This document shows, one piece after another, positions 17,828 to 25,477 of a stretch of DNA of 64,000 nucleotides (the stretch's first letter is position 1; each line of letters starts with the position of its first letter). The position numbers and the translations under genes were made by a program. The DNA is from Archangiaceae bacterium (GTDB lineage Bacteria; Myxococcota; Myxococcia; Myxococcales; Myxococcaceae), in assembly GCA_016714225.1 (NCBI GenBank), contig JADJNS010000003.1, positions 248,001 to 312,000 of the forward strand, written 5' to 3'. Under the pieces are notes generated by a model that ran no database searches, was not told the DNA's origin, and saw only the letters and a list, made by a program, of their open reading frames with translations.

Positions 17828-19177
17828 GTGCGTTCGACACTCGAGAGCTTCATTGCTGCAGCGGCGCTGGCCCTCACCTCGGCCTGCGGGCCAGAGCTCC
17901 CCGACGAGCTCGGCGAAGAAGCGGCCGACCGCGCGCTCACCGCCCAGGCGCTGCCGGGCCGCCTTCAAGCCGAGGCCTACGCGACGGGAGGCGAGGGGAG
18001 CGGCTACCACGACACCACTGCGGCGAACCTGGGCGGTGCGTACCGCGGCGACGCGGTCGACGTGCAGGAGTGCGCCGACACGGGCGGCGGCTACAACGTC
18101 GGCTGGACGGCGGCGGGAGAGTGGCTCGCGTACCCGGTGACCGTGCAGGTGCCCGGTACCTTCACCTTCGTCGCCCGAGTGGCGTCGAATACCCCCGCGG
18201 TGAAGGCGCTGCACCTCGAGATCGACGGCGTGGCGCTGCCCAAGGTCACCTCTTCTCTCGCCGCCGGGTGGCAGAGCTGGTCGAGCTTGAAGCTCGGCAG
18301 CGCTCAGCTGTCGGCCGGGCCGCACCGGGTGCGCCTCGTTCACGACACCGGGGGCCTCAACGTCAACTACCTCGACGTCACCGAGGTCAGGGCGCCGGTG
18401 CGCTATGGCGTGAGCGCGGTGATGCCCCGCTCAGGTCAGAGCTGGCCCCAGGCGTACCGTGAGCAGATGACCGAGCTCGGGGCGCAGGCGGTCTTCTACT
18501 ACTTCCCCGCCGGGGTGAACCCGAGCTGGAACGCGAACCTCGCCAGCGTTCCCTCGGAGCACGACATCATGATCTCCACCAAGGTCGCCACGCCGGCCGC
18601 CGTTCAGGCCTTCGTGAACCAGGTGCCCCGAGACCGGAAGGGGACCATCTACTTTCACTACTGGCAGGAGCCCGAAGACGACTTCTCGACCGCTGCCGAC
18701 CAGCAGACCTACCGCGAGCGCGCCAGGGCCATCGCGCCCATCATCAAGGCCCACCCCCGAATGAAGTTCGGCGTCGAGCTGATGCAGTGGTCGCTCAAGG
18801 CCGCCTCGGGCCGCAACTGGAAGAGCTGGGTCATTCCCGAGATGGATTTCGTCGGCTGGAGCGTCTACTGCGGAAACGGCGGCGACGGCGACAAGGTGGG
18901 CGACGGCAAGGTGGCGGTCGACCTGGTGGCCGACGCGATGGAGGCCGACGGCCGCCCGTGGGGCGCGTTCGCCTGGGGCTGTGCCCTCAATTCGTCGAAC
19001 TTCGGGGCGCACGACCAGCAGCTGCGCGCGAAGTGGGTGACCGACTCGGCCGCCGAGCTGAACGCGCGCGGCAGCATCAATGCCCTCTGGTTCAACTGCG
19101 AGTGGAAGAACGCCGGCGACTACACCATTCAGAACGACCCCTACCTGCAGTCGGCGTGGAACGCGGCGACGAAGTGA
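17828..19177 (+). CDS. Lipoprotein with CBM6 carbohydrate-binding module and a putative glycosidase domain
   Basis: The protein is 449 aa. The lipoprotein signal ends at lipobox TSAC. Residues about 45-190 follow the CBM6 pattern: an AEAY opening, YNVGWTAAGEWLAYPV, and a closing NVNYLDV. Residues about 195-449 look like a compact (beta/alpha) domain, with Glu-containing strands FHYWQEPEDDF and FGVELMQWS that could carry acid/base residues as in GH26-like proteins. That assignment is tentative. It is probably anchored at the cell surface and binds beta-glycans. It follows the eps operon after 229 non-coding bases containing an inverted repeat, so it is likely a separate unit with a related theme. 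Confidence 0.7.
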   Translation: MRSTLESFIAAAALALTSACGPELPDELGEEAADRALTAQALPGRLQAEAYATGGEGSGYHDTTAANLGGAYRGDAVDVQECADTGGGYNVGWTAAGEWLAYPVTVQVPGTFTFVARVASNTPAVKALHLEIDGVALPKVTSSLAAGWQSWSSLKLGSAQLSAGPHRVRLVHDTGGLNVNYLDVTEVRAPVRYGVSAVMPRSGQSWPQAYREQMTELGAQAVFYYFPAGVNPSWNANLASVPSEHDIMISTKVATPAAVQAFVNQVPRDRKGTIYFHYWQEPEDDFSTAADQQTYRERARAIAPIIKAHPRMKFGVELMQWSLKAASGRNWKSWVIPEMDFVGWSVYCGNGGDGDKVGDGKVAVDLVADAMEADGRPWGAFAWGCALNSSNFGAHDQQLRAKWVTDSAAELNARGSINALWFNCEWKNAGDYTIQNDPYLQSAWNAATK

Positions 19178-19192
19178 TGGGCGCCGCCGCGG

Positions 19193-20643
19193 TCACGGCC
19201 AGGTGAAGATCACCGTCTGCGACGCGCCGGCAGCGAGCGACACCTTTCGCCGCTGCCGGTTGCCGTCTTCCCGCACCGCCTCGACCACGTGCGCTCCGCC
19301 CGGCAGCGCGTGGCGGAACACCGGTGTCACGCCGACCTCGTGGCCGTCGACGAAGACGTGGGCAAAGAACGGGCGCGCATCGATAGAGAGGTAGGCGCTG
19401 TCTCTGGGCCGGGTGGGTCTCGCGGCGCGTGCAGGCGCCGCACGCGCCGGCGCGGGCTCGGGCGCCGGCTCTGGCGGGGGCGAGGCCTCGCGTGGAGAGG
19501 CCGCTGGGGTCACCTCGGCGGGTGGTGTGGTCGCAGGGGTCGGGGGGGGCTCGGCCTGTTGCGACGGGGTGGGCAGGGCGCTCGGGCCCCCCCGTCGCGA
19601 CAGCTCGAGCGTCGCCACGCCCAGGCCGACCGCGAGCACCGCCGCGGCGCCGATCGCCGCCAGACGCGTAGGCCGCCGCGAGCGCCCGGCCGGCGCAGCG
19701 GCGTCGGCGCGGGTCTTCGTCTCGTCGCGAGCGCCTGGGGTAGCCCCACTCGACGCCGGCGCGTGCCGGGCGAGCCACTGCTGCGCCTCTTCGCGGGTGC
19801 ACCGCCGCACCTCTTCGACGCTCGCGAGGGCGCGGGCGACCTCGGCGGCGCTCGCCGGTCGAGACCCCGGCTCTTTCTCGAGCATCCACGCCACCAGCGC
19901 GTCGAGCGCCTCGGGCACCTCTGGCCTTCGCGAGCGCACCGTGGGCAGTGGGCTCCACAGCAGCTCGGCCACCGTCGCCGCCGCGTTGCGCTGGTCGAGC
20001 ACGCGCCGCCCGGTGAGCAGCTCGTGCAGCACCAGCCCCAGCGAGAAGACGTCGCTGCGCGGGTCGACCGCCTCACCCCGCACCTGCTCGGGAGACGAGT
20101 AGGGAATGCTGCCCAGCTGGTCGGCGGTCGCGGTGCGGGTTCGCTCGTCTTCCGCCACCAGCGCGATGCCGTAGTCGATGACCTTGAGCACGCCGTCGCG
20201 GGTGACGAAGAGGTTCGAGGGCTTGATGTCGCGGTGAATCACCGGCCCGCCCTCGTGGCCCTGGTGCAGCGCGGCGAGCCCTTCTGCCGCCTGGCGGGCG
20301 AGCTCGACCGCCAGCCCGATGGGGAGCGGGGCCGCCGTCGCGCCCACCAGCACCGAGCTCGGCCAACCCTCGAGCAGCTCCATCACCAGGTAGAGCTGGC
20401 CCCCTGGGTGCCGTGGCCGTGCACCCGAACGAGGTTCGGGTGGGTGAGTCGCGAGCCGATCTCGGCCTCGGTCTCGAACCGTCGCACGCGCCCGCTCAGG
20501 TCCGCGGCGGGCAGCGAGAGCACCTTCACTGCGAAGCGCGCGCCGTCTGCGGGCCGCACCGCGCGCCACACCTCGCCCATGCCCCCCTGGCCGATGCGCT
20601 GCTCGAGCCGAAGCCCGGCGAGCTCGAGCGGCGCGTCACTCAT
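19193..20643 (-). pseudogene. Membrane Ser/Thr protein kinase with C-terminal PEGA domain, frameshifted
   Basis: The N-terminal lobe (20643 down to about 20405) encodes the glycine loop IGQGGMGEVW and the Lys of FAVKVL, then runs into a premature stop. The rest lies in another frame: VMELLEG, IHRDIKPSN, VIDYGIA (DYG in place of DFG), GSIPYSSPEQ, a TM (AAIGAAAVLAVGLGVATL), a Pro/Ala linker and a PEGA-like C-terminus. Restoring one G in the run opposite 20400-20404 joins them into a 483-aa kinase. Its ATG overlaps the stop of the FHA-sigma-54 activator by 8 bases. Together they suggest kinase-to-FHA signalling. The break may be an assembly error. Confidence 0.85.
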
Positions 20644-21976
20644 CGTCGCGCGCCCGCATGCCGTAGCGGCCCATCATCAAGTAGACGAACTGCCGGCTGA
20701 CGCCCATCGCCTTCGCGGCGGCGGCGACCTTGCCGTCGTGCGCGGCGAGCATCTGCTCGAGGTAGCGGCCCTCGAAGTCACCCACCAGCCGCTCTCGTGC
20801 GTCTTTGAGCGGGAGGCCGAGGTACGCCTCGAAGGCTGCGCCGGCGCGCTCGCGGTGCAGCCCGGCCTGGGGGCCGAACACCTCGGCGCCCGTGGCGGGC
20901 AGCACCAGCAGCCGAATGAGCACGTTGTGCAGCTCGCGCACGTTGCCGGGCCAGTCGTACGCGCGCAGCAGCTCGAGCGCGCCCGGCGGCAGCTCTGCCA
21001 CCCGCCGCGGGGGGCGCTGGCGGGCCAGCAGCGTCTCCACGAGCAGGGCGAGGTCTTCTCTGCGCTCTCGCAGCGCCGGCACCCGCGCCACCACCACCGC
21101 CAGCCGGTAGAAGAGGTCGCTGCGAAACCGGCCCCGGTCGACCGCGTCTTCGAGGTCGCGGTGGGTCGCGGCGATGACCCGGGCGTCTGCCGGCCGCGCT
21201 TCGGTGCCGCCCACCCGGCGCACCTCGCGGCGCTCGAGCACGCGCAACAGCCGGGTCTGCAGCTCGAGCGGCAGCTCGCCGAGCTCGTCGAGAAAGACGG
21301 TGCCCCCGTGGGCCTGCTCGAAGAGACCTGCCTGCGCCGTGTCGGCGCCGGTGAAGGCGCCGCGCTCGCGCCCGAAGAGCTCGGCCTCGACCAGCGTGGG
21401 CGCGATCGCCCCGCAGTCGACGACCACGAACGGCCCCTGGCGGCGAGGCGAGCGCTCGTGAACGGCCCGCGCCAGCACCTCTTTGCCCGTGCCCGACTCA
21501 CCCAGCAGCAGCACCGGCGCATCGGCGGCGGCGGCCTTGTCGAGCACCTGAAAGAGCGCGCGCATCACCGGGCTCACGCCCACCGCGTCTCCGAACCTCG
21601 GCTCGCGCGAGAGCGGCCGCTCTTCATCGTCACCGTCACGAACCAGCCGCAGCCTCGAGTCGCCGAGCTCGACCTCGACGTCGAGCGGCAGGGTGACCTC
21701 GCTCACCCTGAGCCCCGCTACCCGCGTGCCGTTCTTGCTGCCCAGGTCGCGCAGGGTGATGCCGTGGTCGCCGAACGAGAGGGCCAGGTGGCGGCGGCTG
21801 ACGCTGGGGTCGGTGGTCACCAGCGCGCAGGTCGAGTCGCTGCCCACCACGCACTCCTCGAGGCCGAGCACGCGCTCGCGAACCGCGCCCCCGGGCGCGC
21901 TGAGCCGCACCCGAACGCGGGGAATGCGCACGAGCTCGAGCTCGCCGCGGCGCAAGAGGGTGCGGGTGACCGTCAT
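20636..21976 (-). CDS. FHA-domain sigma-54-dependent transcriptional activator
   Basis: The protein is 446 aa. Residues about 20-110 form an FHA domain with VVGSDSTC, SRRHLAL and GSKNGT motifs, which binds phosphothreonine. Residues about 130-360 are the AAA+ domain: Walker A GESGTGKE, the sigma-54-contact loop GAFTGA, Walker B VFLDELGELP, and the R-finger region. DWPGNVREL marks the end of the AAA+ unit. A C-terminal Fis-type helix-turn-helix follows (AAAAKAMGVSRQFVYLM). It should activate sigma-54 promoters in response to a phosphorylated partner, most obviously the kinase encoded immediately downstream. This FHA-EBP class is a myxobacterial hallmark. Confidence 0.95.
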   Translation of the reverse strand: MTVTRTLLRRGELELVRIPRVRVRLSAPGGAVRERVLGLEECVVGSDSTCALVTTDPSVSRRHLALSFGDHGITLRDLGSKNGTRVAGLRVSEVTLPLDVEVELGDSRLRLVRDGDDEERPLSREPRFGDAVGVSPVMRALFQVLDKAAAADAPVLLLGESGTGKEVLARAVHERSPRRQGPFVVVDCGAIAPTLVEAELFGRERGAFTGADTAQAGLFEQAHGGTVFLDELGELPLELQTRLLRVLERREVRRVGGTEARPADARVIAATHRDLEDAVDRGRFRSDLFYRLAVVVARVPALRERREDLALLVETLLARQRPPRRVAELPPGALELLRAYDWPGNVRELHNVLIRLLVLPATGAEVFGPQAGLHRERAGAAFEAYLGLPLKDARERLVGDFEGRYLEQMLAAHDGKVAAAAKAMGVSRQFVYLMMGRYGMRARDDE

Positions 21977-21979
21977 CAG

Positions 21980-22873
21980 CTAGAACACGAGCAACGCGGT
22001 GCCGACGATACCCAACACCGCGGCGCCGCCGAAGGCAGAGATCATGAACGGGTAGGTGCGCGCGCGTGCGGCGTCGAGCCGCTGGGCCTCGTCGAGGGTG
22101 TGGGCGTCTCTCTGGGCGAGCACCTCTCTGAGTGCCGACTGCTGCCGGGCGAACTCGAACCCGAGCACCGCGCCGGCGATGGCGAGCGCGCCGGCCGCCA
22201 CGTAGTAGAGCGTGGGGCGGCGCCAGAACGGCCTCGGCTCGACCGGTGGCGCCTCAGGGGCGGCCGCGAGCAGCGGCGCGGCCGTAGACCCCGTCTGGCG
22301 CAGCAGGTTGCCGTGGGCGTCGCGGGCCTCGATGGTGAAGGGGCAGGGCGGCGCGTCGCAGCGCCAGTCGAGGGTCCACTCGGCCGACAGCACCATGGGC
22401 AGCGCGCGATCGGGCAGCGCGATGAGGGTGACCCGGTCGACGAGGTGCTGGGCGTCGTTGCGAACGTGAACCGTGGTTCGCTGCACCTCGGGCGCGAGGG
22501 GCGTGCCCACGACCTCGAGGGTCAACCGCTCGCCGCGCAGTCGCGCGCGCGTGCGCTCGACCGGGGCCACGAGCTTCGGCGAGGCCCCCGCGGGCAGGGC
22601 CAGCCCCGGCGCGAGCTCGAGGGCCTTCGAGAACGCCTCTTCGGCGGCCGCCGGGTGGTTGAGCACCGCCGACGACATGCCGACCAGCCAGAAGAGGTTC
22701 GCGGTCTCGTCGGGGGTCGCGTCACCGGCGGCGAGCCCCGAGTCGGCGGCCACCAGCGCTTCGTCGGGGCGCACGGCCTCGAGGGCCTGGCGCGCGCGCG
22801 CCAGCTGCTCGGTCGCCACTCCGGCCCTGGCGGGGAGCGCCGCGAGCAGCAGCGCGAGCGAGGCGGCCCTCAC
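21980..22873 (-). CDS. Periplasmic TPR-like protein with C-terminal membrane segments
   Basis: The protein is 297 aa. The GTG start at 22873 overlaps the stop of the gene upstream (GTGA), and the N-terminus reads as a signal peptide ending near LPARAG. A TPR-like helical region follows (about 22-100: LARARQALEAVRPDEAL..., AAAEEAFSKALELAPG), then a beta-rich middle part. Two hydrophobic helices close the protein (YYVAAGALAIAGAVLGFEF and ISAFGGAAVLGIVGTALLVF). Myxobacterial kinase operons often include such proteins, perhaps to sense envelope state for the kinase. No enzymatic motif is visible. Confidence 0.65.
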   Translation of the reverse strand: MRAASLALLLAALPARAGVATEQLARARQALEAVRPDEALVAADSGLAAGDATPDETANLFWLVGMSSAVLNHPAAAEEAFSKALELAPGLALPAGASPKLVAPVERTRARLRGERLTLEVVGTPLAPEVQRTTVHVRNDAQHLVDRVTLIALPDRALPMVLSAEWTLDWRCDAPPCPFTIEARDAHGNLLRQTGSTAAPLLAAAPEAPPVEPRPFWRRPTLYYVAAGALAIAGAVLGFEFARQQSALREVLAQRDAHTLDEAQRLDAARARTYPFMISAFGGAAVLGIVGTALLVF

Positions 22874-23865
22874 TGGCTGTTCCCGTGCTGGTGGAGGATG
22901 TCGAGGTAGCGGCCGAAGCCGCCGTCGGTGCTCCACTCGACGGCGCTCTCCACTGCGGTGCCACTGCTCCAATCGTTGAACGACGAGACGAGCTGAAGCT
23001 TCGCGCTCGAGGCGGCGAGGTGGGCGGCGTTCAGCTCGAAGCGGGTGGGGTCGCGCTCCAGCTCGGGCGTGGCCGCGTTCCAGTCGAAGGCGCCCGGGCT
23101 CACCGAGAACGAGTCGCCGCGCGCCAGCTCGGGCTGACCCTCGTCGAAGTCGAGCCACGCGCCGGGCTGAGACGGGCAGGCCGAGAAGCCCCCGTCCATC
23201 GCGCTCGAGGGGCGCAGCGCCAGGTAGACGCCGGCCTCTTTGTTGGCGTTGGCCGTGACCCAGCGGTCGGCGAGCTCGCAGGTCGGCGCGCGCGGGTCGG
23301 ACATCACGTAGAGAAACGGCTTGCCGCCGACCCGGTAGTAGTTGGGCACCGCGCTGAACTTCACCCGCACGTCGGCGAGAAACCTGATCAGCTCGGTGCC
23401 CGAGGGGTGGTCGGCCGTCTCGCGCATGTAGACCACCGCCCAGCGTACGTCCGAGTGCTCGGCCGCCGGCATGAAGCGGCTGAGCGCCGAGTCGGTGGGT
23501 GAGCCGTTGCCCCACCAGTAGGTGAGCGCGACGTCGAGATGGGCCCATTCGAACATGCGCAGGTGCTGGGGAAGCGCGTCGAGCGCGGTGTAGTGCCCGA
23601 GCGAGGGGGTCTGGTGGGGGCTCGCACCGCCCGGCGACTTCCACGAGAACGGGTAGTCGAGGCGAAAGAAGGCGGCCCTGACCGGGTCGGTGAGCTCGGC
23701 GCGGTGCGCGTCGCCGCAGCGGCCTCGCACGCACGCGAGCGCGCCCCCACACTGCTCCGAGGTGGCGCACGCGAAGCCATGCGGGTCGATGGAGAGCCGG
23801 TCGTAGCAGGCGCCCAGCACCAGGCCCGCGGCGACCGCCATCGAGGTGCGAAGCGCTGAGCCCAC
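22870..23865 (-). CDS. GH99-like (endo-alpha-mannosidase-like) lipoprotein
   Basis: The protein is 331 aa with lipobox LGAC. After a Cys-rich start (CATSEQCGGALACVRGRCG, common in myxobacterial lipoproteins) comes FRLDYPFSW and, later, LVSSFNDWSSGTAVESA near the end. These correspond to the FYAWY... and SFNEWxEGT...EP signatures of GH99/GH71-like glycosidases. The substitution of Asp in SFNDW and Ser in the SGT turn leaves catalytic competence uncertain. It is the first gene of a four-gene overlapping minus-strand unit (GH99-like, TPR, FHA activator, kinase). It could be the surface output or the sensory part of that system. Confidence 0.65.
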   Translation of the reverse strand: MGSALRTSMAVAAGLVLGACYDRLSIDPHGFACATSEQCGGALACVRGRCGDAHRAELTDPVRAAFFRLDYPFSWKSPGGASPHQTPSLGHYTALDALPQHLRMFEWAHLDVALTYWWGNGSPTDSALSRFMPAAEHSDVRWAVVYMRETADHPSGTELIRFLADVRVKFSAVPNYYRVGGKPFLYVMSDPRAPTCELADRWVTANANKEAGVYLALRPSSAMDGGFSACPSQPGAWLDFDEGQPELARGDSFSVSPGAFDWNAATPELERDPTRFELNAAHLAASSAKLQLVSSFNDWSSGTAVESAVEWSTDGGFGRYLDILHQHGNSQ

Positions 23866-23905
23866 GGCGCGCGACTCTACCTCGCCGCCTGGGCGCGTCA
23901 GACCG

Positions 23906-24415
23906 TCACAGGCCGGCGAGCAGCTCGCTCAGCTGCTCGAACGTCTCTCTCATGTCGCCGCTCGTGCTGCCCGACGCGACCGCGGCCTCGAGCGCCTCTT
24001 TCGAGGGGTAGAGGTCGAGCAGCGTGAGCAGGGTCTTGCCGGCCTTCTCTTCGAGGGTCAGCGTGGTGAGCGAGCCGCCGGGCCCCGACTCTTCGTTCGT
24101 CCACACCAGGCGCGAGTGCGGCGACACCTCGACGTACTTGCCGAAGAACGCCATCGGCTGCGGAAACGACGGGTGCGCAAACACGAAGCGGTAGCTGCCT
24201 CCGGTGCGCACGTCGGCCTCGCACGAGAGAAAAGACATGCCCATCGACTTCGGTACCCACCAGCGCTTGAGCAGCTCGGGCTTCGTCCACGCCTCGAAGA
24301 CCAGGCGCGCCGGGGCGTCGAAGGTTCGCGTCACCACCAGCTCGCGGTCCGACTTGCGCTGCGCGCCGGTGGGGTTCTTCACGCTGCTCGCCTCAGTGTC
24401 TCTTCTTGCGTCCAT
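23906..24415 (-). CDS. SRPBCC/AHSA1-domain protein
   Basis: The protein is 169 aa and is almost entirely a START-like AHSA1 domain: VTRTFDAPARLVFEAWTKPE opening, then LLKRWWVP, FVFAHPS, and the C-terminal helix MRETFEQLSELLAGL. Such domains bind hydrophobic ligands. When paired with ArsR-type repressors they are common in soil bacteria, with unknown ligands. The start lies 23 bases inside the upstream ArsR gene, so the two are one translationally coupled unit. No signal peptide. Confidence 0.88.
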   Translation of the reverse strand: MDARRDTEASSVKNPTGAQRKSDRELVVTRTFDAPARLVFEAWTKPELLKRWWVPKSMGMSFLSCEADVRTGGSYRFVFAHPSFPQPMAFFGKYVEVSPHSRLVWTNEESGPGGSLTTLTLEEKAGKTLLTLLDLYPSKEALEAAVASGSTSGDMRETFEQLSELLAGL

Positions 24416-24758
24416 CGTGCTTCTCCTTTTGTTTGAGCTCTTCGACCACGTCGTCCAGCGCGTCGAAGCGCGCTGCCCACTTCTGGCGGTACGCTTCGAG
24501 CCAGGCCGTCTCGTGCTCCAGCTGGCGGGGGCCGAGCTTGCAGGTTCGCACCCGGCCCACCTTCTCGGTGGCGACGAGCCCCGCCTGCTCCAAGACGCCC
24601 ACGTGCTTCTTCATGCCCGTGAGCGTCATGTGGAACTTCTCGGCCAGGTCGGTGATCGACGCGTCTCCCCGGCCGAGCTGCTCGAGCACGCCGCGCCGGG
24701 TCGCGTCAGAGAGCGCGGCGAACGAGGCGTCGAGGCGGTCGTTGTGATGCTGAACCAT
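24393..24758 (-). CDS. ArsR-family winged-helix repressor
   Basis: The protein is 121 aa. The helix-turn-helix reads DATRRGVLEQLGRGDASITDLAEKF..., followed by the recognition helix TGMKKHVGVLEQAGLV and the wing ATEKVGRVRTCKLG. I see no metal-binding CxC motif, so it belongs to the non-metal ArsR group that is linked to SRPBCC partners. The ATG at 24758 was chosen over an upstream in-frame start because a perfect palindrome covers this position and the N-terminus MVQHHNDRLDASFAAL matches the family start. It probably represses its own operon. Confidence 0.88.
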   Translation of the reverse strand: MVQHHNDRLDASFAALSDATRRGVLEQLGRGDASITDLAEKFHMTLTGMKKHVGVLEQAGLVATEKVGRVRTCKLGPRQLEHETAWLEAYRQKWAARFDALDDVVEELKQKEKHDGRKKRH

Positions 24759-24766
24759 GTGGTTCA
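24751..24766 (-). promoter_or_regulatory. Palindrome across the ArsR start codon, probable autoregulatory operator
   Basis: The arms TGAACCA and TGGTTCA are perfect inverted repeats with a 2-base spacer. They cover the start codon of the ArsR gene. ArsR-family dimers bind such elements to block their own transcription; use by this protein is inference. Confidence 0.5.
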
Positions 24767-24810
24767 GTATTAGCGAACGAAGCGGCGGCTGGCAAGGTGA
24801 CGCTGCTTGC

Positions 24811-25320
24811 TCAGGGCCGGGAGGCGGGCGCCGTAGCCGGAGCTCTGGGGCGACCGACGAAGAAGGGCTCGAGCTGGCCCTGCAGGTCGGCCCGGTCACG
24901 CACCTCAGGCAGCTGACGGGGAAGGGCGCGCAGCGAAGCGACGCCCGAGGCGAGGTCGCGGTGCACCTTCATCGGCATCGCGCTCATCAGCGACATGGTG
25001 GCCAGCACCGCCCGCGCGATGACCGCGGTCAGGCCGGTGGTCTCTATCACCACCACGTCTCCCACCCGGCGGTCGATGGCCAGCCTGGTGAGCGCGTGCA
25101 TGCGCGCGTTCAAGTCGGGGGGCAGGCTGCGGGTCTGGGTCGAGTTGACCAGCGACAGCGTCGAGACCGTCGGCCAGCGGCGGCAGTGCTCCTGCAAGGT
25201 GCCCTCGTAGAGGTCCATTCCCTTGTTGGTGAGCACTCCCTGGAACTCGACCAGGAGCACCGGCCCGAAGGTGCCCAGCGAGATGACTCCCAGCTCTTCC
25301 CCGACCTTGGCGAGCTCCAA
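24811..25320 (-). CDS. STAS/SpoIIAA-like hypothetical protein
   Basis: About 169 aa if started at the TTG at 25320. The core (VISLGTFGPVLLVEFQGVL to RRVGDVVVIETTG) alternates strands and helices like the SpoIIAA-like/STAS fold seen in many uncharacterised myxobacterial proteins. A conserved phospho-acceptor Ser in the usual place is not evident. A longer frame to 25491 exists, but its extra N-terminus is basic, low-complexity and overlaps the divergent lipoprotein start, so I rejected it. Function unknown. Divergent from 25478 with a gap of about 157 bases. Confidence 0.5.
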   Translation of the reverse strand: MELAKVGEELGVISLGTFGPVLLVEFQGVLTNKGMDLYEGTLQEHCRRWPTVSTLSLVNSTQTRSLPPDLNARMHALTRLAIDRRVGDVVVIETTGLTAVIARAVLATMSLMSAMPMKVHRDLASGVASLRALPRQLPEVRDRADLQGQLEPFFVGRPRAPATAPASRP

Positions 25321-25477
25321 GCGAGTCGCAACACTACGATCACCGGCGCGGCGCGGTCGAGCATGACCGCTGCCCTTCCGTGCAGCCGACTGCTCCACGC
25401 CGGCGACCCTGGCGTCGTCCACCTGAAGCTCGCTGCTTCGGTCGCGCGGGAGCAGTCGGGTATACCGTCGCCCGCCC

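Noticed and set aside
19289..22909. 1206-codon plus-strand frame opposite the kinase/FHA genes
   Set aside because: Translation is dominated by Arg/Ala/Gly/His without any domain, while the opposite strand has well-conserved kinase and sigma-54 activator motifs.
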